Origin: Ectobius pallidus
Taxonomy: Eukaryota > Arthropoda > Insecta > Blattodea > Ectobiidae
Assembly (NCBI GenBank): GCA_964059195.1
Contig: CAXKWD010000010.1
Coordinates: forward strand, 496,001 to 560,000
Length of the DNA stretch: 64,000 nucleotides
Direction: 5' to 3'
Made by a program: the position numbers and the translations under genes. A model generated the notes under the pieces. That model was not told where the DNA came from. It worked only from the letters and a program-made list of their open reading frames with translations, and did not search any database. How positions within the stretch are numbered: the first letter of the stretch is position 1; every line of letters begins with the position of its first letter. Positions 52,301-64,000 of this stretch are shown here, in pieces.

Positions 52301-55300
52301 CATTTTAAACCGGAAACTATTGCCTAGCAATGCCATCAAAAAGAACTGTTGCTTAGCAATGTAATTTTAAACACAATATTGCTACCTATTATAAACTTTT
52401 AAATAATATACTGTTGCGTAGCAATGTCATTTTCAGACACAAAACTTTTACCTTTCAATGCATTTTTGATAGTCGAAACTTTTTCCTAGCAATGTAATTT
52501 TTAAAGACAATTTGACTGCCTAACAATGTAATTTTTCTATCACGAAAGTTTTCCCTAGCCATGCCAGTCTAAAAAGAAACTGTAGCCTAGCAATGAAGTT
52601 TTAAAACACCTGACTGTTGCTTAGCAATGACATTTTGAACAAGAAACTGTAGCTTAGCAATGCCATCTCCAAATACGAAACTGTTGCCTAGCAATGTCAT
52701 CTATAAGGAATAGTTTTTAATCCTTCAATGATCAATACATACAATGAAAATATCGGTGATATGCTAATGGCATAACAGGGGTTGTATATTTTTCTTTAAT
52801 AGAAAGAATACTGTTGCCTAGCAATGAGTTTTAAAACACGAAAATGTTGCCTAGCAATGCCATTTTAAACCCGAGACTGTTGCCTAGCATTGCCATCAAA
52901 GAGAACTGTTGCTTAGCAAAGTAATTTTAAACACAATATTGCTACCTATTATAAACTTTTAAATAATATACTGTTGCGTAGCAATGTCAATTTCAGACAC
53001 AAAACTTTTACCTTTCAATGCATTTTTCAAAGTCGAAACTTTTTCCTAGCAATGTAATTTTTAAAGACAATTTGACTGCCTATAAATGTAATTTTTCTAT
53101 CACGAAAGTTTTCCCTAGCCATGCCAGTCTAAAAAGAAACTGTAGCCTAGCAATGAAGTTTTAAAACACCTGACTGTTGCTTAGCAATGACATTTTGAAC
53201 AAGAAACTGTAGCTTAGCAATGCCATCTCCAAATACGAAACTGTTGCCTAGCAATATCTTCTATAAGGAAAAGTTTTTAATCCTTCAATGATCAATACAT
53301 ACAATGAAAATATCGGTGATATGCTAATGTCAAAACATGGGTTGTAAATTTTACTTTAATAGAAAGAATACTGTTGCCTAGCAATGAGTTTTAAAACACG
53401 AAAGTGTTTCCTAGCAATGCCATTTTAAACCGGAAACTGTTGCCTAGCAATGTCATAAAAAAGAACTGTTCCTTAGCAATGTCATTTTTAAACACAATAT
53501 TGCTTCGTATTATAAACTTTTAAAAAATATACTGTTGCGTAGCAATGTCAATTTCAGACACAAAACTTTTACCTTTCAATGCATTTTTGAAAGTCGAAAC
53601 TTTTACATAGCAATGCAATTTTTAAAGACAATTTGACTGCCTAATAATGTAATTTTTCTATCACGAAAGTTTTCCCTAGCCATGCCAGTCTAAAAAGAAA
53701 CTGTAGCCTAGCAATGAAGTTTTAAATCACCTGACTGTTGCTTAGCAATGACATTTTGAACAAGAAACTGTAGCTAAGCAATGCCATCTCCAAATACGAA
53801 ACTGTTGCCTAGCAATGTCATCTATAAGGAATAGCCTTTAATCCCTCAATGATCAATACATACAATGAAAATATCGGTGATATGCTAATGGCAAAACATG
53901 GGTTGTAAATTTTGCTTTAATAGAAAGAATACTGTTGCCTAGCAATGAGTTTTAAAACACGAAAGTGTTGACTAGCAATGCCATTTTTAACCGAAAACTG
54001 TTGCCAAGCAATGTCATAAAAAAGAACTGTTGCTTAGTAATGTCATTTTTAAACACAATATTGCTACCTATTATAAACTTGTAAAAAATATACTGTTGCG
54101 TAGCAATGTCAATATCAGACACAAAACTTTTACCATTCAATGCATTTTTCAAAGTCGAAACTTTTTCCTAGCAATGTAATTTTTAAAGACAATTTGGCTG
54201 CTTAACAATGTAATTTTGCTATGACGAAAGTATTGCCTAGCCGTGCCAGTCTAAACCGGAAACTGTTGCCTAGCAATTAAGTTTTAAAACACCTGACTGT
54301 TGCTTAGCAATGACATTTTGAACAAGAAACTGTAGCTTAGCAATGCCATCTCCAAATACGAAACTGTTGCCTAGCAATGTCATCTATAAGGAATAGTTTT
54401 TAATCCATCAATGATCAATACATACAATGAAAATATCGGTGATATGCTAATGGCAAATATGGGTTGTAAATTTTGCATTAATAGAAAGAATACTGTTGCC
54501 TAGCAATGAGATTTAAAACAGGAAAGTGTTGCCTAGGAATGCCATTTTAAACCGGAAACTGTTGCCTAGCAATGCCATTTTAAACCGGAAACTGTTGCCT
54601 AGCAATGCCATCAAAAAGAACTGTTGCTTAGCAAAGTAATTTTAAACACAATATTGCTACCTATTATAAACTTTTAAATAATATACTGTTGCGTAGCAAT
54701 GTCAATTTCAGACACAAAACTTTTACGTTTTTTTCCATGCATTTTTGAAAGTCGAAACTTTTACATAGCAATGTAATTTTTAAAGACAATTTGACTGCCT
54801 AATAATGTAATTTTTCTATCACGAAAGTTTTCCCTAGCCATGCCAGTATAAAAAGAAACTGTAGCCTAGCAATGAAGTTTTAAATCACCTGACTGTTGCT
54901 TAGCAATGACATTTTGAACAAGAAACTGTAGCTAAGCAATGCCATCTCCAAATACGAAACTGTTGCCTAGCAATGTCATCTATAAGGAATAGTTTTTAAA
55001 CCCTCAATGATCAATACATACAATGAAAATATCGGTAATATGCTAATGGCATAACAGGGGTTGTATATTTTTCTTTAATAGAAAGAATACTGTTGCCTAG
55101 CAATTAGTTTTAAAACACAAAAGCGTTGCCTAGCAATGCCATTTTAAACCGGAAACTGTTGCCTAGCAATGCCATCAAAAAGAACTGTTGCTTAGCAATG
55201 TAATTTTAAACACAATATTGCTACCTATTATAAACTTTTAAATAATATACTGTTGCGTAGCAATGTCAATTTCAGACACAAAACCTTTAATTTTCAATAC

Positions 55301-57244
55301 ATTTTTCAAAGTCGCTACTTTTTCCAAGCAATGTAATTTTTAAAGACAATTTTCTGCTTAACAATGTAATTTTTCTATGACGAAAGTTTTTCCTATCCAT
55401 GCCAGTCTAAAGCGGAAACTGTTGCCTAGCAATTCAGTTTTAAAACACCTGACTGTTGCTTAGCAATGACATTTTGAACAAGAAACTGTAGCTTAGCAAT
55501 GCCATCTCCAAATACGAAACTGTTGCCTAGCAATGTCATCTATAAGGAATAGTTTTTAATCCCTCAATGATCAATACATACAATGAAAATATCGGTGATA
55601 AGCTAATGGCAAAACATGGGTTGTAAATTTTGCTTTAATAGAAAGAATACTGTTGCCTAGCAATGAGTTTTAAAACACGAAAGTGTTGCCTAGCAATGCC
55701 ATTTTAAACCGAAAACTGTTGCCAAGCAATGTCATAAAAAAGAATTGTTGCTTAGTAATGTCATTTTTAAACACAATATTGCTACCTATTATAAACTTTT
55801 AAAAAATATACTGTTGCGTAGCAATGTCAATATCAGACACAAAACGTTTACAATTCAATGCATTTTTCAATGTCGAAACTTTTTCCTAGCAATGTAATTT
55901 TTAAAGATAATTTAGCTGCCTAACAATGTAATTTTTCTATCACGAAAGGTTTGCCTAGCAATGCCAGTCTAAACCGGAAACTGTTGCCTAGCAATTAAGT
56001 TTTAAAACAGCTGACTCTTGCTTAGCAATGACATTTTGAACTGTAGCTTAGCAATGCCATCTCCAAATAAGAAACTGTTGCCTAGCAATATCTTCTATAA
56101 GGAAAAGTTTTTAATCCTTCAATGATCAATACATACAATGAAAATATCGGTGATATGCTAATGTCAAAACATGGGTTGTAAATTTTACTTTAACAGAAAG
56201 AATACTGCTGGCTAGCAATTAGTTTTAAAACACAAAAGCGTTGCCTAGCAATGCCATTTTAAACCGGAAACTGTTGCCTAGCAATGCCATCAAAAAGAAC
56301 TGTTGCCTAGCAATGTAATTTTAAACACAATATTGCTACCTATTATAAACTTTTAAATAATATACTGTTGCGTAGGAATGTCAATTTCAGACACAAAACC
56401 TTTACTTTACAATACATTTTTCAAAGTCGAAACTTTTTCCAAGCAATGTAATTTTTAAAGACAATTTGGCTGCTTAACAATGTAATTTTGCTATGACGAA
56501 AGTTTTGCCTAGCCGTGCCAGTCTAAACCGGAAACTGTTGCCTAGCAATTAAGTTTTAAAACACCTGACTGTTGCTTAGCAATGACATTTTGAACAAGAA
56601 ACTGTAGCTTAGCAATGCCATCTCCAAATACGAAACTGTTGCCTAGCAATGTCATCTATAAGGAATAGTTTTTAATCCTTCAATGATCAATACATACAAT
56701 GAAAATATCGGTGATATGCAAATGTCAAAACATGGGTTGTAAATTTTACTTTAATAGAAAGAATACTGTTGCCTAGCAATGTGTTTTAAAACACGAAAGT
56801 GTTTCCTAGCAATGCCATTTTAAACCGGAAACTGTTGCCTAGCAATGCCATCAAAAAGAACTGTTGCTTAGCAAAGTAATTTTAAACACAATATTGCTAC
56901 CTATTATAAACTTTTAATTAATATACTGTTGCGTAGCAATGTCAATTTCAGACACAAAACTTTTACCTCTCAATGCATTTTTGAAAGTCGAAACTTTTAC
57001 ATAGCAATGTAATTTTTAAAGACAATTTGACTGCCTAATAATGTAATTTTTCTATCACGAAAGTTTTCCCTAGCCATGCCAGTCTAAAAAGAAACTGTAG
57101 CCTAGCAATGAAGTTTTAAATCACCTGACTGTTGCTTAGCAATGACATTTTGAACAAGAAACTGTAGCTAAGCAATGCCATCTCCAAATACGAAACTGTT
57201 GCCTAGCAATGTCATCTATAAGGAATAGTTTTTAAACCCTCAAT
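49331..57244. repeat. HOR-C copy 2 (7,914 bp, 14 monomers as 5+5+4)
   Basis: Every anchor of copy 1 recurs exactly 7,914 bp later: 49331, 49891, 50451, 51012, 51574, 52170, 52730, 53290, 53851, 54413, 55009, 55569, 56124, 56685. Differences noticed are isolated substitutions, for example A at 52574 against T at 44660. The shared rare variant CAGTATAAAA (about 46931 and 54845) confirms the alignment. Confidence 0.9.
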
Positions 57245-60200
57245 GATCAATACATACAATGAAAATATCGGTGATATGCTAATGGCATAACAGGGGTTGT
57301 ATATTTTTCTTTAATAGAAAGAATACTGTTGCCTAGCAATTAGTTTTAAAACACAAAAGCGTTGCCTAGCAATGCCATTTTAAACCGGAAACTATTGCCT
57401 AGCAATGCCATCAAAAAGAACTGTTGCTTAGCAATGTAATTTTAAACACAATATTGCTACCTATTATAAACTTTTAAATAATATACTGTTGCGTAGCAAT
57501 GTCATTTTCAGACACAAAACTTTTACCTTTCAATGCATTTTTGATAGTCGAAACTTTTTCCTAGCAATGTAATTTTTAAAGACAATTTGACTGCTTAACA
57601 ATGTAATTTTTCTATCACGAAAGTTTTCCCTAGCCATGCCAGTCTAAAAAGAAACTGTAGCCTAGCAATGAAGTTTTAAAACACCTGACTGTTGCTTAGC
57701 AATGACATTTTGAACAAGAAACTGTAGCTTAGCAATGCCATCTCCAAATACGAAACTGTTGCCTAGCAATGTCATCTATAAGGAATAGTTTTTAATCCTT
57801 CAATGATCAATACATACAATGAAAATATCGGTGATATGCTAATGGCATAACAGGGGTTGTATATCTTTCTTTAATAGAAAGAATACTGTTGCCTAGCAAT
57901 GAGTTTTAAAACACGAAAATGTTGCCTAGCAATGCCACTTTAAACCCGAGACTGTTGCCTAGCATTGCCATCAAAGAGAACTGTTGCTTAGCAAAGTAAT
58001 TTTAAACACAATATTGCTACCTATTATAAACTTTTAAATAATATACTGTTGCGTAGCAATGTCAATTTCAGACACAAAACTTTTACCTTTCAATGCATTT
58101 TTCAAAGTCGAAACTTTTTCCTAGCAATGTAATTTTTAAAGACAATTTGACTGCCTATAAATGTAATTTTTCTATCACGAAAGTTTTCCCTAGCCATGCC
58201 AGTCTAAAAAGAAACTGTAGCCTAGCAATGAAGTTTTAAAACACCTGACTGTTGCTTAGCAATGACATTTTGAACAAGAAACTGTAGCTTAGCAATGCCA
58301 TCTCCAAATACGAAACTGTTGCCTAGCAATATCTTCTATAAGGAAAAGTTTTTAATCCTTCAATGATCAATACATACAATGAAAATATCGGTGATATGCT
58401 AATGTCAAAACATGGGTTGTAAATTTTACTTTAATAGAAAGAATACTGTTGCCTAGCAATGAGTTTTAAAACACGAAAGTGTTTCCTAGCAATGCCATTT
58501 TAAACCGGAAACTGTTGCCTAGCAATGTCATAAAAAAGAACTGTTCCTTAGCAATGTCATTTTTAAACACAATATTGCTTCGTATTATAAACTTTTAAAA
58601 AATATACTGTTGCGTAGCAATGTCAATTTCAGACACAAAACTTTTACCTTTCAATGCATTTTTGAAAGTCGAAACTTTTACATAGCAATGTAATTTTTAA
58701 AGACAATTTGACTGCCTAATAATGTAATTTTTCTATCACGAAAGTTTTCCCTAGCCATGCCAGTCTAAAAAGAAACTGTAGCCTAGCAATGAAGTTTTAA
58801 ATCACCTGACTGTTGCTTAGCAATGACATTTTGAACAAGAAACTGTAGCTAAGCAATGCCATCTCCAAATACGAAACTGTTGCCTAGCAATGTCATCTAT
58901 AAGGAATAGCCTTTAATCCCTCAATGATCAATACATACAATGAAAATATCGGTGATATGCTAATGGCAAAACATGGGTTGTAAATTTTGCTTTAATAGAA
59001 AGAATACTGTTGCCTAGCAATGAGTTTTAAAACACGAAAGTGTTGACTAGCAATGCCATTTTTAACCGAAAACTGTTGCCAAGCAATGTCATAAAAAAGA
59101 ACTGTTGCTTAGTAATGTCATTTTTAAACACAATATTGCTACCTATTATAAACTTGTAAAAAATATACTGTTGCGTAGCAATGTCAATATCAGACACAAA
59201 ACTTTTACCATTCAATGCATTTTTCAAAGTCGAAACTTTTTCCTAGCAATGTAATTTTTAAAGACAATTTGGCTGCTTAACAATGTAATTTTGCTATGAC
59301 GAAAGTATTGCCTAGCCGTGCCAGTCTAAACCGGAAACTGTTGCCTAGCAATTAAGTTTTAAAACACCTGACTGATGCTTAGCAATGACATTTTGAACAA
59401 GAAACTGTAGCTTAGCAATTCCATCTCCAAATACGAAACTGTTGCCTAGCAATGTCATCTATAAGGAATAGTTTTTAATCCATCAATGATCAATACATAC
59501 AATGAAAATATCGGTGATATGCTAATGGCAAAACATGGGTTGTAAATTTTGCATTAATAGAAAGAATACTGTTGCCTAGCAATGAGATTTAAAACAGGAA
59601 AGTGTTGCCTAGGAATGCCATTTTAAACCGGAAACTGTTGCCTAGCAATGCCATTTTAAACCGGAAACTGTTGCCTAGCAATGCCATCAAAAAGAACTGT
59701 TGCTTAGCAAAGTAATTTTAAACACAATATTGCTACCTATTATAAACTTTTAAATAATATACTGTTGCGTAGCAATGTCAATTTCAGACACAAAACTTTT
59801 ACCTTTCAATGCATTTTTGAAAGTCGAAACTTTTACATAGCAATGTAATTTTTAAAGACAATTTGACTGCCTAATAATGTAATTTTTCTATCACGAAAGT
59901 TTTCCCTAGCCATGCCAGTCTAAAAAGAAACTGTAGCCTAGCAATGAAGTTTTAAATCACCTGACTGTTGCTTAGCAATGACATTTTGAACAAGAAACTG
60001 TAGCTAAGCAATGCCATCTCCAAATACGAAACTGTTGCCTAGCAATGTCATCTATAAGGAATAGTTTTTAAACCCTCAATGATCAATACATACAATGAAA
60101 ATATCGGTAATATGCTAATGGCATAACAGGGGTTGTATATTTTTCTTTAATAGAAAGAATACTGTTGCCTAGCAATTAGTTTTAAAACACAAAAGCGTTG

Positions 60201-62331
60201 CCTAGCAATGCCATTTTAAACCGGAAACTGTTGCCTAGCAATGCCATCAAAAAGAACTGTTGCTTAGCAATGTAATTTTAAACACAATATTGCTACCTAT
60301 TATAAACTTTTAAATATAACTTTATAAAATTATAAACTGTTGCGTATCAATGTCAATTTCAGACACAAAACGTTTAATTTTCAATACATTTTTCAAAGTC
60401 GCTACTTTTTCCAAGCAATGTAATTTTTAAAGACAATTTTCTGCTTAACAATGTAATTTTTCTATGACGAAAGTTTTTCCTATCCATGCCAGTCTAAAGC
60501 GGAAACTGTTGCCTAGCAATTCAGTTTTAAAACACCTGACTGTTGCTTAGCAATGACATTTTGAACAAGAAACTGTAGCTTAGCAATGCCATCTCCAAAT
60601 ACGAAACTGTTGCCTAGCAATGTCATCTATAAGGAATAGTTTTTAATCCCTCAATGATCAATACATACAATGAAAATATCGGTGATAAGCTAATGGCAAA
60701 ACATGGGTTGTAAATTTTGCTTTAATAGAAAGAATACTGTTGCCTAGCAATGAGTTTTAAAACACGAAAGTGTTGCCTAGCAATGCCATTTTAAACCGAA
60801 AACTGTTGCCAAGCAATGTCATAAAAAAGAATTGTTGCTTAGTAATGTCATTTTTAAACACAATATTGCTACCTATTATAAACTTTTAAAAAATATACTG
60901 TTGCGTAGCAATGTCAATATCAGACACAAAACGTTTACAATTCAATGCATTTTTCAATGTCGAAACTTTTTCCTAGCAATGTAATTTTTAAAGATAATTT
61001 AGCTGCCTAACAATGTAATTTTTCTATCACGAAAGGTTTGCCTAGCAATGCCAGTCTAAACCGGAAACTGTTGCCTAGCAATTAAGTTTTAAAACAGCTG
61101 ACTCATGCTTAGCAATGACATTTTGAACTGTAGCTTAGCAATGCCATCTCCAAATAAGAAACTGTTGCCTAGCAATATCTTCTATAAGGAAAAGTTTTTA
61201 ATCCTTCAATGATCAATACATACAATGAAAATATCGGTGATATGCTAATGTCAAAACATGGGTTGTAAATTTTACTTTAACAGAAAGAATACTGCTGGCT
61301 AGCAATTAGTTTTAAAACACAAAAGCGTTGCCTAGCAATGCCATTTTAAACCGGAAACTGTTGCCTAGCAATGCCATCAAAAAGAACTGTTGCCTAGCAA
61401 TGTAATTTTAAACACAATATTGCTACCTATTATAAACTTTTAAATAATATACTGTTGCGTAGGAATGTCAATTTCAGACACAAAACCTTTACTTTACAAT
61501 ACATTTTTCAAAGTCGAAACTTTTTCCAAGCAATGTAATTTTTAAAGACAATTTGGCTGCTTAACAATGTAATTTTGCTATGACGAAAGTTTTGCCTAGC
61601 CGTGCCAGTCTAAACCGGAAACTGTTGCCTAGCAATTAAGTTTTAAAACACCTGACTGTTGCTTAGCAATGACATTTTGAACAAGAAATTGTAGCTTAGC
61701 AATGCCATCTCCAAATACGAAACTGTTGCCTAGCAATGTCATCTATAAGGAATAGTTTTTAATCCTTCAATGATCAATACATACAATGAAAATATCGGTG
61801 ATATGCAAATGTCAAAACATGGGTTGTAAATTTTACTTTAATAGAAAGAATACTGTTGCCTAGCAATGTGTTTTAAAACACGAAAGTGTTTCCTAGCAAT
61901 GCCATTTTAAACCGGAAACTGTTGCCTAGCAATGCCATCAAAAAGAACTGTTGCTTAGCAAAGTAATTTTAAACACAATATTGCTACCTATTATAAACTT
62001 TTAATTAATATACTGTTGCGTAGCAATGTCAATTTCAGACACAAAACTTTTACCTCTCAATGCATTTTTGAAAGTCGAAACTTTTACATAGCAATGTAAT
62101 TTTTAAAGACAATTTGACTGCCTAATAATGTAATTTTTCTATCACGAAAGTTTTCCCTAGCCATGCCAGTCTAAAAAGAAACTGTAGCCTAGCAATGAAG
62201 TTTTAAATCACCTGACTGTTGCTTAGCAATGACATTTTGAACAAGAAACTGTAGCTAAGCAATGCCATCTCCAAATACGAAACTGTTGCCTAGCAATGTC
62301 ATCTATAAGGAATAGTTTTTAAACCCTCAAT
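57245..62331. repeat. HOR-C copy 3, shortened (5,087 bp, nine monomers as 5+4)
   Basis: Starts like copies 1 and 2 (57245, 57805, 58365, 58926, 59488) but has only one five-monomer block before the four-monomer tail (60081, 60656, 61211, 61772). This is a net loss of about 2.83 kb. Either the second five-monomer block was deleted here, or copies 1 and 2 descend from a form that gained it. One tail monomer carries a 15-bp insertion at about 60315-60335. Confidence 0.88.
60081..60655. repeat. 575-bp monomer with 15-bp insertion
   Basis: Compared with its equivalents at 47095, 55009 and 39735 (all 560 bp), this copy has TATAACTTTATAAAATTATAA in place of the usual AATAATAT, near 60315-60335. The net gain is about 15 bp. 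The added bases are AT-only and similar to neighbouring sequence, which suggests slippage. Confidence 0.7.
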
Positions 62332-63420
62332 GATCAATACATACAATGAAAATATCGGTGATATGCTAATGGCATAACAGGGGTTGTATATTTTTCTTTA
62401 ATAGAAAGAATACTGTTGAATAGCAATTAGTTTTAAAACACAAAAGCGTTGCCTAGCAATGCCATTTTAAACCGGAAACTATTGCCTAGCAATGCCATCA
62501 AAAAGAACTGTTGCTTAGCAATGTAATTTTAAACACAATATTGCTACCTATTATAAACTTTTAAATAATATACTGTTGCGTAGCAATGTCATTTTCAGAC
62601 ACAAAACTTTTACCTTTCAATGCATTTTTGATAGTCGAAACTTTTTCCTAGCAATGTAATTTTTAAAGACAATTTGACTGCCTAACAATGTAATTTTTCT
62701 ATCACGAAAGTTTTCCCTAGCCATGCCAGTCTAAAAAGAAACTGTAGCCTAGCAATGAAGTTTTAAAACACCTGACTGTTGCTTAGCAATGACATTTTGA
62801 ACAAGAAACTGTAGCTTAGCAATGCCATCTCCAAATACGAAACTGTTGCCTAGCAATGTCATCTATAAGGAATAGTTTTTAATCCTTCAATGATCAATAC
62901 ATACAATGAAAATATCGGTGATATGCTAATGGCATAACAGGGGTTGTATATTTTTCTTTAATAGAAAGAATACTGTTGCCTAGCAATGAGTTTTAAAACA
63001 CGAAAATGTTGCCTAGCAATGCCATTTTAAACCCGAGACTGTTGCCTAGCATTGCCATCAAAGAGAACTGTTGCTTAGCAAAGTAATTTTAAACACAATA
63101 TTGCTACCTATTATAAACTTTTAAATAATATACTGTTGCGTAGCAATGTCAATTTCAGACACAAAACTTTTACCTTTCAATGCATTTTTGAAAGTCGAAA
63201 CTTTTTCCTAGCAATGTAATTTTTAAAGACAATTTGACTGCCTATAAATGTAATTTTTCTATCACGAAAGTTTTCCCTAGCCATGCCAGTCTAAAAAGAA
63301 ACTGTAGCCTAGCAATGAAGTTTTAAAACACCTGACTGTTGCTTAGCAATGACATTTTGAACAAGAAACTGTAGCTTAGCAATGCCATCTCCAAATACGA
63401 AACTGTTGCCTAGCAATGTC
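62332..63420. repeat. HOR-C copy 4, start only
   Basis: The anchors 62332 and 62892 follow the pattern of 57245 and 57805 (offset 5,087), including the CCTATAAATG variant at about 63240. Near 63420 the sequence leaves the HOR-C pattern: TGTCATCTATAAGG where HOR-C has TATCTTCTATAAGG. So the HOR is interrupted here by recombination with another monomer type. Confidence 0.8.
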
Positions 63421-64000
63421 ATCTATAAGGAATAGTTTTTAATCCCTCAATGATCAATACATACAATGAAAATATCGGTGATAAACTAATGGCAAAACAT
63501 GGGTTGTAAATTTTGCTTTAATAGAAAGAATACTGTTGCCTAGCAATGAGTTTTAAAACACGAAAGTGTTGCCTAGCAATGCCATTTTAAACCGAAAACT
63601 GTTGCCAAGCAATGTCATAAAAAATAATTGTTGCTTAGTAATGTCATTTTTAAACACAATATTGCTACCTATTATAAACTTTTAAAAAATATACTGTTGC
63701 GTAGCAATGTCAATATCAGACACAAAACTTTTACAATTCAATGCATTTTTCAATGTCGAAACTTTTTCCTAGCAATGTAATTTTTAAAGACAATTTAGCT
63801 GCCTAACAATGTAATTTTTCTATCACGAAAGGTTTGCCTAGCAATGCCAGTCTAAACCGGAAACTGTTGCCTAGCAATTAAGTTTTAAAACAGCTGACTC
63901 TTGCTTAGCAATGACATTTTGAACTGTAGCTTAGCAATGCCATCTCCAAATAAGAAACTGTTGCCTAGCAATATCTTCTATAAGGAAAAGTTTTTAATCC
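63421..64000. repeat. Terminal monomer, non-HOR-C type
   Basis: One monomer, anchored at 63452, with GATAAACTAATGG in the linker. It corresponds to the monomer at 34592-35146 (GATAAGCTAATGG), also in carrying the TTTGAACTGTAGC shortening in subrepeat 12. The window stops inside the next linker, at AAAAGTTTTTAATCC. Confidence 0.8.

Larger units (their letters stand above)
36883..64000. repeat. ~560-bp monomer satellite array, part right of the transposon
   Basis: The same satellite resumes exactly where the transposon interrupted it, in the same orientation. It runs to the last base with 47 further linker anchors (37493 to 63452). The final base lies inside a monomer, so the array continues downstream. 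No gene or RNA gene is seen. Monomer types here overlap with those on the left (for example 38.05-38.6 kb resembles 1.35-1.9 kb), showing that this is one array and not two unrelated ones. Confidence 0.97.

Noticed and set aside
1..64000. CRISPR array suggested by evenly spaced ~33-bp repeats
   Set aside because: There is no constant repeat alternating with unique spacers. Both core and tail recur every 560 bp, spacing lacks separate spacers, and no cas gene is present.
1..64000. Telomeric or subtelomeric simple repeat
   Set aside because: No TTAGGG, TTAGG or similar short telomere motif runs were seen. The units are long and degenerate.
1..64000. rRNA, tRNA or histone gene cluster as the source of tandem organisation
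   Set aside because: The monomer has no conserved RNA gene motif or long open frame, and its subrepeat build is that of satellite DNA.

Overview
The window is one uninterrupted satellite DNA array in which I see no gene. It is AT-rich by eye (roughly one third G+C) and entirely head-to-tail in one orientation. About 111 copies of a ~560-bp monomer fill it from base 1 to base 64000, so the array runs on past both edges. This, plus a single non-autonomous DNA transposon, points to a eukaryotic (probably animal) centromeric, pericentromeric or other heterochromatic block. I cannot name the species. Every open frame is short (about 63-84 codons) and recurs with the satellite, or crosses the transposon edge, and I treat all of them as chance.

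The array is repetitive at three scales. (1) Each monomer consists of 14 degenerate ~33-bp subrepeats with the core TTGCCTAGCAA (462 bp in the reference monomer 8517-9076), plus a ~98-bp conserved linker. (2) Monomers repeat every ~555-562 bp. Departures from that length (297, 826, 927, 593-596 bp) equal whole numbers of 33-bp units, which is the footprint of register-shifted recombination. (3) Monomers are grouped into higher-order repeats (HORs) whose copies look almost identical.

Layout: 1-5071 is mixed monomers related to 9.9-12.8 kb. 5072-25981 is two copies of a 10,455-bp HOR (HOR-A), each holding a 1,683-bp trimer duplication and a 927-bp fused monomer. About 26075-32900 is two copies of a 3,365-bp six-monomer HOR (HOR-B). 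32900-36481 is non-HOR monomers. 36484-36880 is a 397-bp MITE-like element with 35-bp imperfect terminal inverted repeats and a TA target duplication. 36883-41416 is more mixed monomers, one with a partial internal duplication. 41417-57244 is two copies of a 7,914-bp, 14-monomer HOR (HOR-C), built as 5+5+4 monomers. 57245-62331 is a shortened third copy (5+4, 5,087 bp). 62332 to about 63420 starts a fourth copy, and the last ~600 bp switch to a monomer type seen at 34.6-35.1 kb.

No coding, RNA or prokaryotic system is visible. The most notable features are the nested 33 bp / 560 bp / 3-10 kb organisation, recombination junctions that can be read at subrepeat resolution, and a subrepeat core that nearly matches the RFX X-box, present in hundreds of copies. 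All unit counts and lengths were made by hand from the position of one linker motif (GATCAATACATAC), so HOR edges are approximate to a few tens of bases.
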